From positions 372,001 to 436,000 of the forward strand of contig JASJOG010000146.1 in NCBI GenBank assembly GCA_030142905.1: 64,000 nucleotides of DNA, in the 5' to 3' direction. How positions within the stretch are numbered: position 1 is the stretch's first letter; each line of letters begins with the position of its first letter. The position numbers were made by a program, and so were the translations under genes. The notes under the pieces were generated by a model. It made no database searches, was not told the origin of the DNA, and saw nothing but the letters and a program-made list of their open reading frames with translations. This document shows, piece after piece, positions 1 through 12,938 of this stretch. The DNA comes from Heliopora coerulea (taxonomy: Eukaryota > Cnidaria > Anthozoa > Scleralcyonacea > Helioporidae).

Positions 1-623
1 AATTTATTGGGAGTGCAAATGTTGGACAATGTTTTTCCAGATGATTGGCAGGAAATGAAGCCATACAGTGAACTCATGCCTAAAAGGATATGCCATAACA
101 TCATGAGTTTACCCCATGCATCTTCATACAAAAAAATGGATACATCCAAATGTAGTCTTACCTTTTGTACAAATTCTCCTGATTGAAATTACAAACTGCA
201 TCCTGGTCTCTGATATATGTATTGAAAAAGCTAAGAAAAAGCTTCTGTTTTTGACTTGATGACATGTTTTGAGATTCATCTTTTTTGCAGTTCTAAAAGG
301 GATATTAATAACAACAAACTGGTTTATACTTAATTTCTAAAAATAATGTCATTGCACTAAAGCAAGAAGTTTGTTGTTATTGTCAGAATTGGCACCAGAT
401 GCAGTTAGCTAAAAATTTTGATGGGTTAGCGATGAAGCCAAGAGGGACTCAGAGAGATTAAGCTCTTCCTAACTGTTGTGTATCAACAAAGCATATCCTT
501 TTAGAACACTCAAATAGTACCTGAGAACTAAATTTGGTGACAGGTACTATATAGTCCAACCTAATTTGTGGGATAAATCTAAGGGGTTGTTAAGTGACGG
601 GAAGTTGCATTTAGTCTAATAAA

Positions 624-1462
624 TTACATATACAGTACCCCAATTTGCAGACCAGATTTTCGTAGACCTTTTTGACTTCTAGTTGATGATGAAACTGAAG
701 TTTCAGAATGACCATAATCATTATAGTGTAATTGTTTAGGCTCTTGGTTTTCAATGCAATGTACCGATTGTGGTGTTGCAAAGAGAACAATTGCCCCCTT
801 GCGAGTCAGATAGGTTTTTGGCAGTTGAATGCAGTGAGCATCATCTGGATAGTAAGTAACTGTTTCAGCTTTTTCTTGACAACAGCTGGCTGCATCAGGG
901 CTTGGCATTTTAAGAATGGAAGGGAAAAAATCACCAAGGCATGGCTATAAACACAAAAACATTAAACCTTAAAATATATATACAAAATTTTCAAAATTTT
1001 GCACTCAATTTGCTTATTTTGCATCAACTCAGCACCTATTGTACTGAATCATGATGGCATATGCCCTTGAAATTGAGAGGAAAACTGGGCATGTTTTAAT
1101 CATGGATCCCTTAAAGTTCATATTTTTTAAATTCTAAAGAGGAACTGCCATATAGAAATCTCTAAAAAATTTGAAATTCAAAAAAAAGATTTATGCTGAC
1201 AAAAGATTTGATCAAACTTTTACTAAGATTGCAAATTGTCCCCAATAAATTGATATAATTATGAAATAAAATAGATGGGTCACCAGCTCTAATTAACTTT
1301 TCTGTGACTGACAACAAGTACTCAACTATTTTACTCAGGCTATTGCCAGACAATTTTGCTTGTGAAGGGAGACCTCCAGTTGCAAAACTGTTCAGAGTCA
1401 CCATACAATTATGGACTGTTGTGGATATCATAAGGGTATCAGAGGTCCTCATCATGTTATCA
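624..1462 (-). CDS. 3' part of an unrecognised gene (two terminal exons)
   Basis: Two exons on the minus strand join in phase. The upstream exon runs from 1462 down to 1224. It follows a CTGCAG acceptor, is open for 79 codons and stops at a GTAAAA donor in phase 1. The last exon runs from about 889 (acceptor TGATGCAG) to a TAA at 624-626 and supplies exactly the two bases needed. The first exon encodes a mostly helical-looking segment (SNSLSKIVEYLLSV-type leucine pattern); the last encodes a mixed polar segment with a Ser-rich stretch and no domain I recognise. The 5' part lies upstream, above 1462, and I could not trace it with confidence; the ORF at 3725-3964 may belong to it. No function is assigned. 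Seen: open frames and phase-matched splice sites. Inferred: that this is a real gene. Confidence 0.45.
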
Positions 1463-3724
1463 CTGCAGGATCAAACCAACAATAAAAACATTATAAGGTA
1501 TATAAAGTTTATCATTAACTAATTAAGGAACAGGGCTCATCCCTTCAAGGAGTAAAATCATCTGGCATTTAGCCAGAATGAAATACCAAAGTGTGTCCTT
1601 GCCTTTTACTGGGTTAACTAGTTAAAATATTCAGTTCTTAGTCTTACATGTAATACAACTTGCTTCAAATCCATTTTCAGGTAATACAACAGAAAGCAAC
1701 CTTAAGTCACCCACACCCTATCAAACATAGCTGTAGAGTTACATAACCATTAACTGGATAACTGACCTTTTATGACCATCATTATGTCATGATGGTCATT
1801 AGAGGTCAGTCTCCAAGAGGATTTACAGACTATATTTTGATCAAGTGATCACAATCACTTTGAAATATGACAATAGCTATGTCATATTGCATTATAATTT
1901 GCATCACGCAACTGTTTGTGGATGCACCCCAAAATCGGAGTATAATGACTTTGTGAATGACCAACGTGAACATGGCGTCAATCATTTGGATTGTGTAATC
2001 AATGATTTTGCCATGAAAGGGTTAAAATGACCTTTCGAGACAAAAGTATTCATTAAGTTCATTTGGCAATAGCAAAATCTGTGCAAATGCTTAGTGTTAG
2101 TGAGATATTAAAATAGTACAGAAAAGCGAACGTGGATGTATCAATTACATGGATATTGAACATATTACATTTTTCAATTTTGTGAACATTAGTAACAAAC
2201 TAGACTCCATCAGCGCATTATGTTCAAATAATCACAATTATTAGCTTTCAGTTTTTATCTTGAAGAGTATCTACCACTTGATTATTTCGCCAAATACTTC
2301 AGTAACCAATTCAACAATACAACAAACACTCCCTTCAATTCATTGTTCAGACCTCAAAAGATTGAATGCATTATTTTTCTATTTTCAATTAATTTCTCCT
2401 ATGGTTACCAGAAGATACAAAGGCGAGAATTAGGCTTTGAAATTATACAGTTAATCATGCTCTGTGTGTGCATATGGACTCCGTGACCAAAGATTAAAAC
2501 ACTTGACATGAATGGTCAGGACACATTAAACTCAAACTGCATATCTAAAGCCGTACCTTTTCGAATTCATTTTCGAGTAACTCCAGTCGTCCATCCCACG
2601 TCCCATTTCCTTTTACCAAAGGGGAAAACATTAAACAAGCCAATTTGCCAATTTGTGTTTGCTGGAGAACTCATCAATGCCGAAAATGCAGGAAAGATAG
2701 CAAAGTTCAGACAGTCACACCATCGTTTGTTTCCATGGAGATAACAAAATGGTTATACGCAGAATTTTTTTTCGACCACGACAAATAAATCCCATTCATG
2801 AAAATGGTATTCGAAACAAAAAATCCCAATTGAAAAATCCGACATCAAAATTGCTGACAGAAGTAATAATTTGCTATTGTGTTGGAGTATAGAAATTGAA
2901 AAGATTTAAAACGACCAAGATTTCATTTGCAAAAAAGTTAACTTTATTTGAGTACAGTGAGAGCAATGAGAACATACGGTTCAGTCAAGTCTCAGAAAAA
3001 ATGAATGAAAGGGCTGGAAGTACCGTCCAAGATTTTCTATGAAAAATATCGTGTCTTGATAACCGAAAATGAGGAAGCTATATCCAGTAATATAATGTCA
3101 TGCTAAAAATAATGAAATAGAGATTTTTATTCCAGTGTCGATGTCGTAAACATTACAAAAAGGGTGTTTATCACGAGCTGCAGGAATCATTAAGAAAGTT
3201 TTGGATACACGAGAAATGACCGACAGAAATGACCTACATGCCCAAGGCAAACTGCCCCCTGTTTTGCAAGATAAACTTCGCCTAGTTTGTATAACAACAG
3301 CAATAACAGCAACTACAACAACAACAGCTGCACCAACTATATAAAAGTAATAATAATACTAATAATCTGTATCTTAGTATGAAGTGTAATTACACAATAT
3401 AACAGTAATATTCAATATAAATATGCAGCCCTCCTATGAAAATAATTACATATTTTTCTACTATGAGTAGAAATACCTAAAGTGAGTCAGAATAGCGAAT
3501 TCCTAAATTTACACCTTTCCTCACTCTTAGCGTTAGTATCTCTTCAGAATTTCTACCTAAATATGATGTTGTAATAAATGAATATATAAAATTTAGAAGC
3601 AGTTGTCAACTTAAGTTTGACGTGTATCTTGAAAGCAAATTTCACGGAAATCGGTCAATAACTTTTCTTTTAGCAATCAAATTTAAGTAAATCGCGCATA
3701 ATACAACCAGACCAGCTGTGTATT
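1463..3724. other. Gene-poor stretch, probably intron or intergenic
   Basis: I see no convincing exon here. It holds one copy of the dispersed 'GAGTAAAATC...GCCAGA' repeat near 1535-1620 and a short perfect-looking stem at about 1765-1808, where GACCATCAT and ATGATGGTC face each other. A short trinucleotide-like run of CAACAACAACA type lies near 3296-3335. If the exon at 3725-3964 belongs to the same gene as the exons at 624-1462, this would be intronic. Confidence 0.4.
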
Positions 3725-3964
3725 CTATATACATGGAGAATGTGACCACTTTACCGCGCTGTCGCTGACTGATTTCTTGGCGAGAATTTCTTCATTGATT
3801 TGGCTTTTTTGCACCATAAGTTTGTTGAGGAAGCAGCATATTCCTGAGCTCAGAGTATTCACCACTCTCATTAATGGCTCTATTCTGTCCTTCGAGCGAC
3901 TCTGAACGAACAACGATACGTCCATTCTTACCAGTCTGAACTTTGAAGTCATCTCTTGTGCCAT
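3725..3964 (-). CDS. Possible exon of an unrecognised gene
   Basis: A 79-codon minus-strand frame starts with ATG at 3964. The composition looks coding (charged and leucine-rich segment with KDRIEPLMRVVNTLSSGI). A near-consensus donor (CTG|GTAAGA) sits after codon 11, so the true exon could be just the first 11 codons, or the downstream part could belong to another transcript. I cannot connect it in phase to the exon at 1462. It might be the 5' end of the gene whose last exons are at 624-1462, since it has the same strand and lies upstream. Function unknown. Confidence 0.28.
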   Translation of the reverse strand: MAQEMTSKFRLVRMDVSLFVQSRSKDRIEPLMRVVNTLSSGICCFLNKLMVQKSQINEEILAKKSVSDSAVKWSHSPCI

Positions 3965-5783
3965 TATATGCAGCTTGCTTCTGTAAATAACTAAAATGTA
4001 TTTTGGTAGCTACTCAGTTTCTAGGTTATAGCTTGGTAGACGTTACAAGCGTGGTTAGTGTTTATCCTAAGCAAGCCATGATCCTTTTATATTCTAAATA
4101 GATGAAATCATCAATACAATCTTCTTCCATTAATGATGACATCTATTTAGTGCTAACTGAGTAGTTATTTACGTAACAATAGAGCACTGTTTAGCCAGTG
4201 TTAAGAAAAAAAATGTGCCGAAATTAAGCACAGTTAGTACTAACGTTTCGCGCAGGAGTTCTTCGCTAGAAACGTCGGCAGCCAGCTATGGAGGTATAGC
4301 TAAATACGCAGGTATAAGTTGACTGGAGGGTAAAATGAAACACAAGTTTCGGGTTTCGAAGATGAATGGCTAGGCACTAGGCTGGGAAGCCAGTCGGTGT
4401 AGAGTAGTAGATGGATATGTTGTTGGTAAACTAGTACGAATAGATTTGATGACTGAGTGTAAAATGTAGATAAATAAATAGGGTGGAAAAGTACGTGGAT
4501 AGGTAGATTACTTGTTAATCTGTTCAGTAAGTATAAGCAGGTACAGAAACACAAACAGACAGACAATCACAAGGCGAAGCTAATGCTTGGAATGTCGGAA
4601 TGATACATTTTATAACCCTACCAGGACCAGTTGCAAAAGATGCAACTCCTGGGCTTCCGGATGGGAAACAAACCCTCAACCCAGCAAACCTAGAGCAGTG
4701 CCCTGTAACATGAGCTACGAAGAGCATTGTCGCGAGCACGTTGACGAGCACTGGATTTGCAGAGCTGGTAATGCCGATGAAGTCAAGACTATCAAAGGCC
4801 CCATCTACACGATAAGATTTTCGTATACGACTGTTCGTTGTGATGTATGCGATTAAGTCTATAACTTCTTTGGGACTTACTACGACATTAGCGAGCCAAT
4901 CTTAAACAGGATCTGTACCCTTGAGACAACATTGCATACGCCAAGCGAACAATTGTATGCGACAAATCGTATCGTGTAAACAGACCCTAAGAGTATCAAA
5001 TATACCAGACGGAGAAAAGGTCGAACAATGATGTAAAATTTAACACTGCGTAGGCAGTGTTGAATGAATGAAGAATATTTGTTCAAAAAGTCAATTTCTC
5101 ACTTGGTAAATTACTGCTCTTCCCCGAACCTTTTGGCTTCAGACACAAGATCGGACAGTCAGACAGACAAAAAGACAGACAGACGTAGGGAAGCATAGAT
5201 AAACGAGTGAACGGATAAGCAGATAGTGAGTGAGTATAATTACCATTTCAGACAGATTCCAGTCTGCGTTCCTTTACTTTGACAGTTCATCTTTTGGTCA
5301 TGATCTTCAGGACGTTTCATCTTACGTATTTGAAACGTTAGTGACCTTCAAGACAAGATTGGCACAAAAAACTTAATAGAAGTTGCCCGCTCTAGTTTTT
5401 CAAATAATACGTGATACAAAATACCCATATCGGTACATTGTCATCACTATCGATGCTTTACTATCGATCAAGCCTGGAAAACGAAATTTTTAAGACATTT
5501 GAAATCTATGAGTACACAATAACAGACCATCATCACGACCAAAACCACACTTATCCTTTAAGTAGGGATATAAATGATTTACCTTAAAGTTTGGTCTTGG
5601 GTTTCCATTTTTCTCCTTAGAAGATCATTTTCAACCCTCAAGCTACGGACTCTTAAAAGAACAACATCTTTGCTAAAAGATGTTTCGGACACTATAACTT
5701 TTTGTAAATATTAATCTATCTTTGTCCAGTGGCTCGCATATTAGTTCGTTCATTTGTTACCTTGCTGCTTCCCATCCACCTTC
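3965..5783. other. Intergenic stretch with a cysteine-rich open frame
   Basis: Mostly unremarkable AT-rich DNA. GACA-type microsatellite pieces occur at about 4550-4565 and 5155-5190. The frame at 4590-4780 on the plus strand encodes a cysteine-rich stretch; it is treated under findings because it has a stop codon just upstream at 4581 and no usable acceptor. Confidence 0.4.
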
Positions 5784-5916
5784 CGTCCCACCTTTCCTTC
5801 CTTCCTTCCTTACTGCTTAATTTTTCTTCTTCCTTTCTTTCTTTCCTTCTTTCTTTCTTTCCTTCTTTCTTTCTTTCTTTCCTTCTTTCTTTCTTTCTTA
5901 CTTTCTTTCTTTCTTA

Positions 5917-5951
<35 letters not shown>

Positions 5952-6130
5952 TCCTTCTTACTTTCTTTCTTTCCTTCTTTCTTTCTTTCCTTCTTACTTT
6001 CTTTCTTTCTTTCCTTCTTTCTTTATCTGTCTGCCTGTCTGTCCGTCTGTCTTATTCTTTCTTTATTTCTTTCTTTCATTCCTTCCTTTCCTTTACTTTA
6101 TTTCCATTCCTTTTACTTCCTTCCCTTCCC
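5784..6130. repeat. CTTT/CCTT pyrimidine microsatellite
   Basis: About 350 bases of tandem CTTT and CTTTC units with scattered CCTT and CTTA variants. The strong strand bias (almost pure pyrimidine on plus) opens two long overlapping frames rich in Phe, Leu and Ser. These are artefacts of the repeat and not genes. A CTGTCTGCC-type run interrupts the array at about 6025-6050. Confidence 0.95.
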
Positions 6131-6939
6131 ATCAGCATTTTTTTCCTTCCTTCTGCACTTCTCTCCTCTTTTCTTTCCCACATCCTCCCTATGTCCGTCC
6201 GTACTTTCGTTCATTTGTTCGTTCGTTTCTCAACCATTCGCAGATAAGATTAATCTAAATCTCACCGTTTTTCTAAATTTTCTATGTATTCCTTCTTCTT
6301 TCTTCTGCTTTCTTGTGCCGATATCTACATTGCAGATGAAAAAAAGATCCCTTAACATCGATTCTTAACTGAATCATTAAAGACTGAAGTACACACCTTA
6401 TTCTTGAGCTTTCGTCGAACTTTCTTTATGGCTAATTCTTGAGCCTAAATCAACAATTCACAAAATTCAATGCAACCGACTAATTTCTTCTTCGCTTTTT
6501 TGTTCAATCACCCGTTCTCCTTCCATGCAGCACTTACGTTTCCATTCTGAAATATTTCTTATTTCAAGTTAGTCACGTTCCCTTATTTTCATCTACTCAG
6601 TTAGTACACCTTCTCCATTTCGCCCTTTACTCCCCATTATCCCTTTCTTTCTCTTACTTTCTTTTACTCATTGATTTCCCTCTGTCTCTCCCACCCGTTA
6701 TTCATTTTCACTTTCATCCATTTTCTATTCTTTCCTTCCAATTTCTTTACTTCCATTTCCCATAAGAACCTTTCTTTCCTTTTTTCCCTGACAATTTACC
6801 TTGGTTAAAGGTGCAATCGGATTCACGGAAAATCCCTCAGAGAGTAAAATCTTCCTGTCCATATCAGTTAAAACTTTACTGGAAATCTGAAAGGCATTAG
6901 GAATAAAGAAATCAGCTTATTTATTCAGTATTTACTACA
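6131..6939. other. Pyrimidine-rich intergenic DNA, no gene seen
   Basis: The sequence stays pyrimidine-rich and decays gradually away from the CTTT array. No exon with coding character or a phase-consistent splice pair was found. Confidence 0.5.
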
Positions 6940-7135
6940 TCCCTCCCACACTCATCCACTCCTTCAAACAATTAACCACTCACCCACTTACTCACCAATT
7001 CCCTAACTCACTCACTCAGTCACTCCACCCACCCACTCACTCACTTTATGCACTTGCTCACTTTACCCATTTACTCACCCCACCACCCACCCAACCACGC
7101 ACTCACCCACTCACTCACTCACTCACTCAAAAATC
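6940..7135. repeat. CACT-type minisatellite
   Basis: Imperfect tandem repeats based on ACTC and CACCCA units, about 200 bases. The array ends in a purer block of CACTCACT at about 7105-7130. Confidence 0.9.
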
Positions 7136-7553
7136 TATAGGGTGAACGAGGTCATTGAGGATTTGATTCCTTTCCAATATTTTTCTGAGTATCATAGCTC
7201 AATGAATAATCCTGTAAAACAACTGCGCTTAGCATTTACCGTTTGTCGACACAAAGAATCCTTCAAGCTTTCCTCCTTTTCGTCATGTTCCATCTGTCAC
7301 GAAGAAGACAAAAAATGTTACCCGCGCATGCCAGCAAAGTAATATTGCATGAAACTACAGCAAGGAATCCAGGATTTATTTGAATGTTTTTGTTTTCCCT
7401 TTTGGTTCAACGTTCTAAATTATCTCGAGAAAGACCTAGTCATCGTCGTGGTATTCAATTTCAAAGTCAGGTGAAATGTAGCGACTCAATGGCCGTCTTT
7501 CCCTACTGCATCTAAATATGAATAAGCAGCTACTAAGATGGAGATGATATCAC

Positions 7554-7610
7554 CATAATCATGATTATAATTATAATCATAATCATATTCATAATCATTA
7601 TCAACAAATA
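7554..7610. repeat. ATAATC trinucleotide-type repeat
   Basis: Short alternating run of ATAATC and ATTATA units. It is a smaller version of the larger ATTATC array at 7984-8420. Confidence 0.85.
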
Positions 7611-7983
7611 CGGAAGTAATTCAGTAATAATTAAAGTCAACAGTGGACGTTCCACTAAGCATACGTCGCCATAAGTTAGTAACCTTCACGGATTAATCAC
7701 TTTCCAGTTAGTCTTTTGCGCAGATTTCTACGTTTCCCCTGTCGGTCTGCATTGAAATGCTATGGAAAGGATAATTTTACCACGAGGACTTCCCACTCAG
7801 TTGATAAGTTTTTAGTATGGAGGACTGTATTGATAGGAGTATCTGCCATTCTTTCTTCGTTCTATTTATCACCGAATTTATTCGTACAACCTTACTCGAC
7901 TGAATTACCTAATTGTACGAACGTATATGATAAGGTTGAGTTTTTAAACATTAGTCTGAGAAACTTTATGGAGACGCTTGGAC

Positions 7984-8440
7984 AGCAAGCTTATCATTAT
8001 TATCATTATCATGATTGTTATCGCGATCATGATCATTATAACTTTCATAATCATTATCATGATTACCATTATCATCATCGTTATCATTCTTATCATTATT
8101 GCTACCAACATCTTTATCAGTATTATCATCATTATCATTATCGTTGTCATGATCATTATCATTACAACTATTATTATCATCATCGTTATTACTAACATCA
8201 TCATTATCATTATTGTGATTGCTAAAATTATTATTATCAATATTGTTACCATTATTATCATAGTTATTGTTATCATTATCGTCATCGTTAATGCTATTAT
8301 CATCATTATAAGTATCACCATTATCACTCCCATCATCGTTTTCATTATTGCTATAATTGTCATTATCGTTATCGTTATTGTAAACAATTTCATTAGCAGC
8401 AGTATTATTGCTTTCACTACTTTTACCATTATTACTGTGA
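7984..8440. repeat. ATTATC/ATC trinucleotide array
   Basis: About 450 bases of degenerate ATT and ATC triplets. Because the unit is a triplet without a stop in several phases, all of the long frames here (159-204 codons on both strands, rich in Ile, Asn/Asp or His/Tyr) are produced by the repeat. None shows normal protein composition. Confidence 0.93.
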
Positions 8441-8449
8441 ATGACACGG

Positions 8450-10515
8450 ATATTATTCGACGACCCAGTTATGCCATCAGTTAATACCATTACTAAGCTG
8501 TACAAACCGATTTTGTACATCCACTCTTTTGCCAGAGTGGCGAAAGAATGGATATAAGACACCACTAGTAATTGGATCACTGAACGCGTCAGAAAATATT
8601 CAACAATTATTCAAAACAAAACTATAGTCACAGAACTAATCTATGTTTAACTTCGAAACTATTTAACCTTCAATATTAAGAGCCTTTAGTTTAAGTTTGT
8701 ATGATTTCGCATCGTCTTTCCGTTTAGGTTGATGTAGGTTTGAACGTACGTAATTTTTTCCAAAGGACATCCTTGCTTCTGTAAAGGATGAATCAGATTC
8801 TGGCGCTTTCCCCCTTTCCCCTTCAATTTGAGGTAATTTCAGACTTCCGTCATAACGTCCAACAAAACATACGCTTCCGGCATAAGTTCCTGTTTCGTAA
8901 TCTCACACAAAGCAAAGGTGACCAACAACACAAGCTGATGTAAAACAAAGGACACGTCAGCAAGTAGGTGAAGAAATGTCACGAAAGAAGCTGTTATTTA
9001 GAAGTTCTTCGGTCAAAAGGAGTTATGGGTATGTAGGAACCACGACAAGCTCCCCCGCTCTTCCTAATCAAGGAATATTATAACAGAAACGTGGTAAGAG
9101 TAGAGAAAGACGAAAATGTTGTTCGTGGATGTGAAGTGGTGCTCAAGTGACTAACACGAGGGGATGGTCAAAGTTGACTGATCACCGCCTGTTCGGCGGC
9201 ACGGCAGCTGACAGAAGTTTCTAATTGTTTCAGCTCTTAATTGATTTACAAGTGGGAATATTCGGGGGTGTGGCCAATATATCTGAGCCACAATACTTCA
9301 TCACACTACACTTACATGTCGATAGAAAAGACGTTCTTTATTTGATTACATCAGAACAACCCTATAGTATTACGTTTAATTCACAACTCAGCATTTCATC
9401 TCGTGTTTTATGTCTTGTAAAATCCCTAACGTAAGTCTAAGAAAGGTATGGTATCGGGATCCGACCAATAATACAATGTTCTCCGCAACACAGGACAAAG
9501 ACGGGAAACTTCACGTCCGACTCAGTTTGAAGCGTTTTAGGCATGCACGAAGTTAAACTTCCGAAGTCCTTATGAAACAGAGTGTTGGTGCAATTTTACC
9601 CAAAAAGTGTGTAAAACTTAATGCCTCCTTTACTGAGGGTGAAAATGAGACCAGGGTAGATCATGTAGCCTGCATACCATCTTTGGAATTATTCTAAAGG
9701 TCCATCTTCATACCAAAGAAAAACATTTGTCTTAAACTTTTGTTTAACCGAACATCAAGTAAGATACTAATGCAGGGACCCTGATATTGCTGTCTCAGAC
9801 TGAAAACCACTGCATTGCTGAAGAGTCTTTATTTGAAGGAAAACCATGGAAAGCTTCTCCTGCCATGCACCGACTTCACAGAGAATAAAAAAGACAAAGT
9901 TCAGGTCCATCTACTCCAACCATGAATCACCTCACGACTAGGTAACTATGCGACGCTTTCGCAAATTAAATGTACTAAAGGCAAACGAATTAAGGTTTGA
10001 AGTGCACCAAAAACAAACGCTGTGAAAGTGAAAATTTCTACGGGATTTTTCCGACTTCGATTGACATGTGACATATGCATCCGGTCAATCGTCGTACAGT
10101 AATTACTAGGGAAAACGCCACACCAATGTCATCTGGTGTTACTTATGTGTACCCGGGGATATGTATGGTTTTAAAAAGTGACTGTATCTCTTGCAGGAAC
10201 ACCCATAGAGAAGAAACAAACCATCTTATGGTATACTAGTCGATGGCTATACCGAGACGTCACTGAGCCGAGACGTCCGTAACAATGTTGACTAAATTGG
10301 TGAAAAGATCTTCTTCAAGAACCGTCCAACCACCTTGTCAATGGTGCGACAATAGTTCAATTTACAATCGAATTACAACTTTGAAGACCGACGTAGTTTC
10401 AGTTGCGATGAAAAGGTTTTGCTTTGAATAATGTATGCAGGGTCAGTATTGCGGTTTTCAACCACAGTCATGTATGCATACGATGCCCAGTACTTTTAAC
10501 CAAACATATCATCTC
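8450..10515. other. Intergenic DNA, no gene seen
   Basis: No convincing exon on either strand; frames are short and lack splice support. No simple repeat of note. Confidence 0.5.
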
Positions 10516-10517
10516 TT

Positions 10518-10990
10518 TTAAGGCCTGTTTACACGAGTGGCTTTCACTGCGATTGTTACTGCATATCTGATGGCGACTTGAAATGGCTGGTGTGAAACTA
10601 CCGGAGATTTTGCAGCTTCCAACACGCTCAAATTTGTTCACGATTTTCCCGAAAAAATTTACCCTAAAGTTTGTTTTAGGTGGCATATAACTGGCTTTCA
10701 TCATCTCTGTACTCGGGGAAAACAACTCAGAAGTGTCAAAAAAAGAGAAACCTACAAACGAAGCCCGACAAGCAGCAAAAATCGCAGCTCGAATCGCAAC
10801 AACACAGAAGATAATCAACCATATCGCAGCGAAAATCGCTAGTAGATTACACAAGCGATTTCAAATCGCAGTCAGGTCTTTGACAAAACAATTGTACAGT
10901 CCAAATCGCTGCGAAATTCGCAGTGGTCAAGTGGACTTTAGCGAGAAAAACAATGGTCACTTTGAATACTGCGATCAGCACAAGTCTTTA
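10518..10990. mobile_element. MITE-like element with GCGAT-rich subterminal repeats
   Basis: The left edge carries GGCCTGTTTACACGAGTGG followed by CACTGCGATTG. The right part repeats the GCGAT/ATCGC theme many times, and its end at about 10905-10940, read in reverse, resembles the left edge (CACT and GCGATT blocks in the same order). Subterminal repeats of this kind are typical of short non-autonomous DNA transposons. The frames of 96 and 128 codons here are repeat artefacts. I could not fix exact ends or a target site duplication. Confidence 0.4.
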
Positions 10991-12130
10991 GCTGCGACAT
11001 ACCTTTTTTTTTTAAACTGCTGATGACAAGTTTCGCTGCTTTAATTTCCAATCTTGACGTAATTGTGTGCTTTGTTGATGATGAGCAAGGATAGGTGACC
11101 AAATTTTCGGACAGCGTGCTCTGTGAACGCCAGCAAGGACTACCAGGACTTGAAGTCTCAGTGAGATGATGCGCCAGTTATACCTAATTCAACACAAAAC
11201 GACAATCGTATCACTGTATCTGTAGATTTCGTTCTTTGTTGATGTACCTCTGAGAATCAATAACTGGACCATAATATCCGCAACGAGGTGCATTTGTCAT
11301 TTAATTGTCTATAATTAAACCCCACGACACCTCGCTTCCAGTTCCCGTTTCACATGGAAAACAAAGAGATATGTGACGAGTACTTCGTTGGACAAGCCAC
11401 CCACTGTGAATGAAGTGAAGAATGCGTCATCATTAACGAGCTAAAAAAAGACTTCTTTTAGCTTTGATCGTTTACCATACAGCGGAATGTAGTAAATGTA
11501 AGCCAAACCCGAGGCGACCTCTGTAATGACGAAGAAATCTTTCTCGGAATAATTGCAAGAAAAACGCAAAGATAGCAAATCGAGGCGTCCAGGACGTCTA
11601 ATGCGCTATGGCAAGCACATCCAGGGCCATTGTTGCGTAATTCTTTGAAACTGTATATGTATGAAATATCAAATGGTGATATTTAGTGGGAAACTTGTGT
11701 TGAACTTATTTATAGCTGAACTTTCGTTCTGTTGAGTAAGCGTTAATGTTTGTTGTGATGAAACCCTGCATGTGCCAACAGGGGCAAAAAAGGAACCATA
11801 AATTTAGTGCTCATACAAATCATAAGTTAACGAAACCTCTTTAAATGTATCTAGAACTTTGTTTGCAAAGCCATGATGGAAAAAATCAGGACACTAAAAG
11901 AATCGTCGCTGCTTGGACAAGAATGCATAAATCGAGCTATAATGTTACCAACTTAGAGACGGTCAGATATCATCCACTACAAACTGAAACATCAATCATA
12001 CGGTGGTAGATATTGGCCACAGTTCTGGAAGGTTAACGGAATCTATTTCCCACCCACGTTTTTGCAAAGGTCTGATATTATCACGTACTGACCCTTCCAC
12101 CTATAGTAATTGTCGTTTGGCACGTTTATC
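10991..12130. other. Intergenic DNA, no gene seen
   Basis: No supported exon or repeat was found. Frames are short and interrupted. Confidence 0.5.
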
Positions 12131-12137
12131 ATTTTAT

Positions 12138-12200
12138 TCAGGCTAACGCTAGACGATTTTACCCGTCAGGGAGGCACGTCCTGGCAAGGGGTAAAGAATT
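12138..12200 (-). repeat. Copy of the AACCCTTT/GCCAGA dispersed repeat
   Basis: Carries the core GGCTAACGCTAGACGATTTT followed by ACCCGTCAGGGAG. This is the reverse orientation of the copies at 12829-13033 and of those near 1535 and 39985. Confidence 0.6.
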
Positions 12201-12660
12201 AACATCTCTGAAAATGTATTTACAATAAAATTTGAAAAGAAGTCGCTGAAACATCGGGAAGGAATGCAACCTCGCGCCCAGTGTGCTAAGCACGAGGTTA
12301 GGAGAAATGCATGGATTAAAAAGACATTCTTGCCCAAAGAGAATCCTGTGTTATCAAGATTCTTTCAAGGGTTTAAAATATCGAACACTTCGCATGAAGA
12401 TGCCTATTTACCATTATTTACCGTTCAAGGCTGAACTTCCAAAGCAGCCTCGAGATTTCGCCAGCGGCCAGTTATATAAAAAAGTCATTTACTTTAACTG
12501 CAGTGAACATCAACTGCCCGATAATTTTTGAACTACGGGCAATAAACAGCTTATAGTTAAGTCGTGTTGGGTATACCATTTCCTGGTGATTTCATAATAA
12601 CTGTTCTCCCGTTAATAACAGCTTTTATGCTGAAGGGATTTTTTTTAACAGTATAAATAA

Positions 12661-12693
12661 AGAATTTATTATTATTATTATTATTATTATTTG
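12661..12693. repeat. ATT microsatellite
   Basis: A short run of about ten ATT triplets. Confidence 0.9.
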
Positions 12694-12828
12694 TCATGGT
12701 GCAGATAGTCAACGTGAAGAAGAAATTAGTCGTAGGACCTCACGAATCTGGTTAAACCAATGTAGGGTTTTTCCTACTATAAACCTGTACACAACTGGTT
12801 CAATTCCACTTTGATTTAACTATGATGT

Positions 12829-12925
12829 AACTCTTTCCTCTCCGAGACGTGTTTCCTTGACCAGTAAAATCATCTGACGTTAGCCAGAGTAAAATTAAAA
12901 CACCAGGTACGGACTGGAAAGGTTA
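12829..12925 (+). mobile_element. Short TIR element, AACCCTTT family, copy 1
   Basis: A roughly 97-base unit opens with AACTCTTTCCTCTCCGAGAC and closes with GTACGGACTGGAAAGGTTA. The two ends are inverted complements of one another apart from a few changes. The middle holds the conserved palindromic core TGACGTTAGCCA. It is a likely MITE or foldback unit and matches the neighbouring copy at 12939-13033. Confidence 0.6.
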
Positions 12926-12938
12926 GGAAGATAGCTTT

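Noticed and set aside
5729..6368. Two overlapping long frames rich in Phe/Leu/Ser
   Set aside because: They follow the CTTT microsatellite and have no normal protein composition or start context.
7716..8580. Frames of 159-204 codons on both strands
   Set aside because: The ATT/ATC triplet array is open in several frames at once, giving Ile, Asn/Asp or His/Tyr runs.
10468..11023. Opposed frames of 128 and 96 codons
   Set aside because: They lie within a repeat with reiterated GCGAT/ATCGC motifs, probably a MITE.
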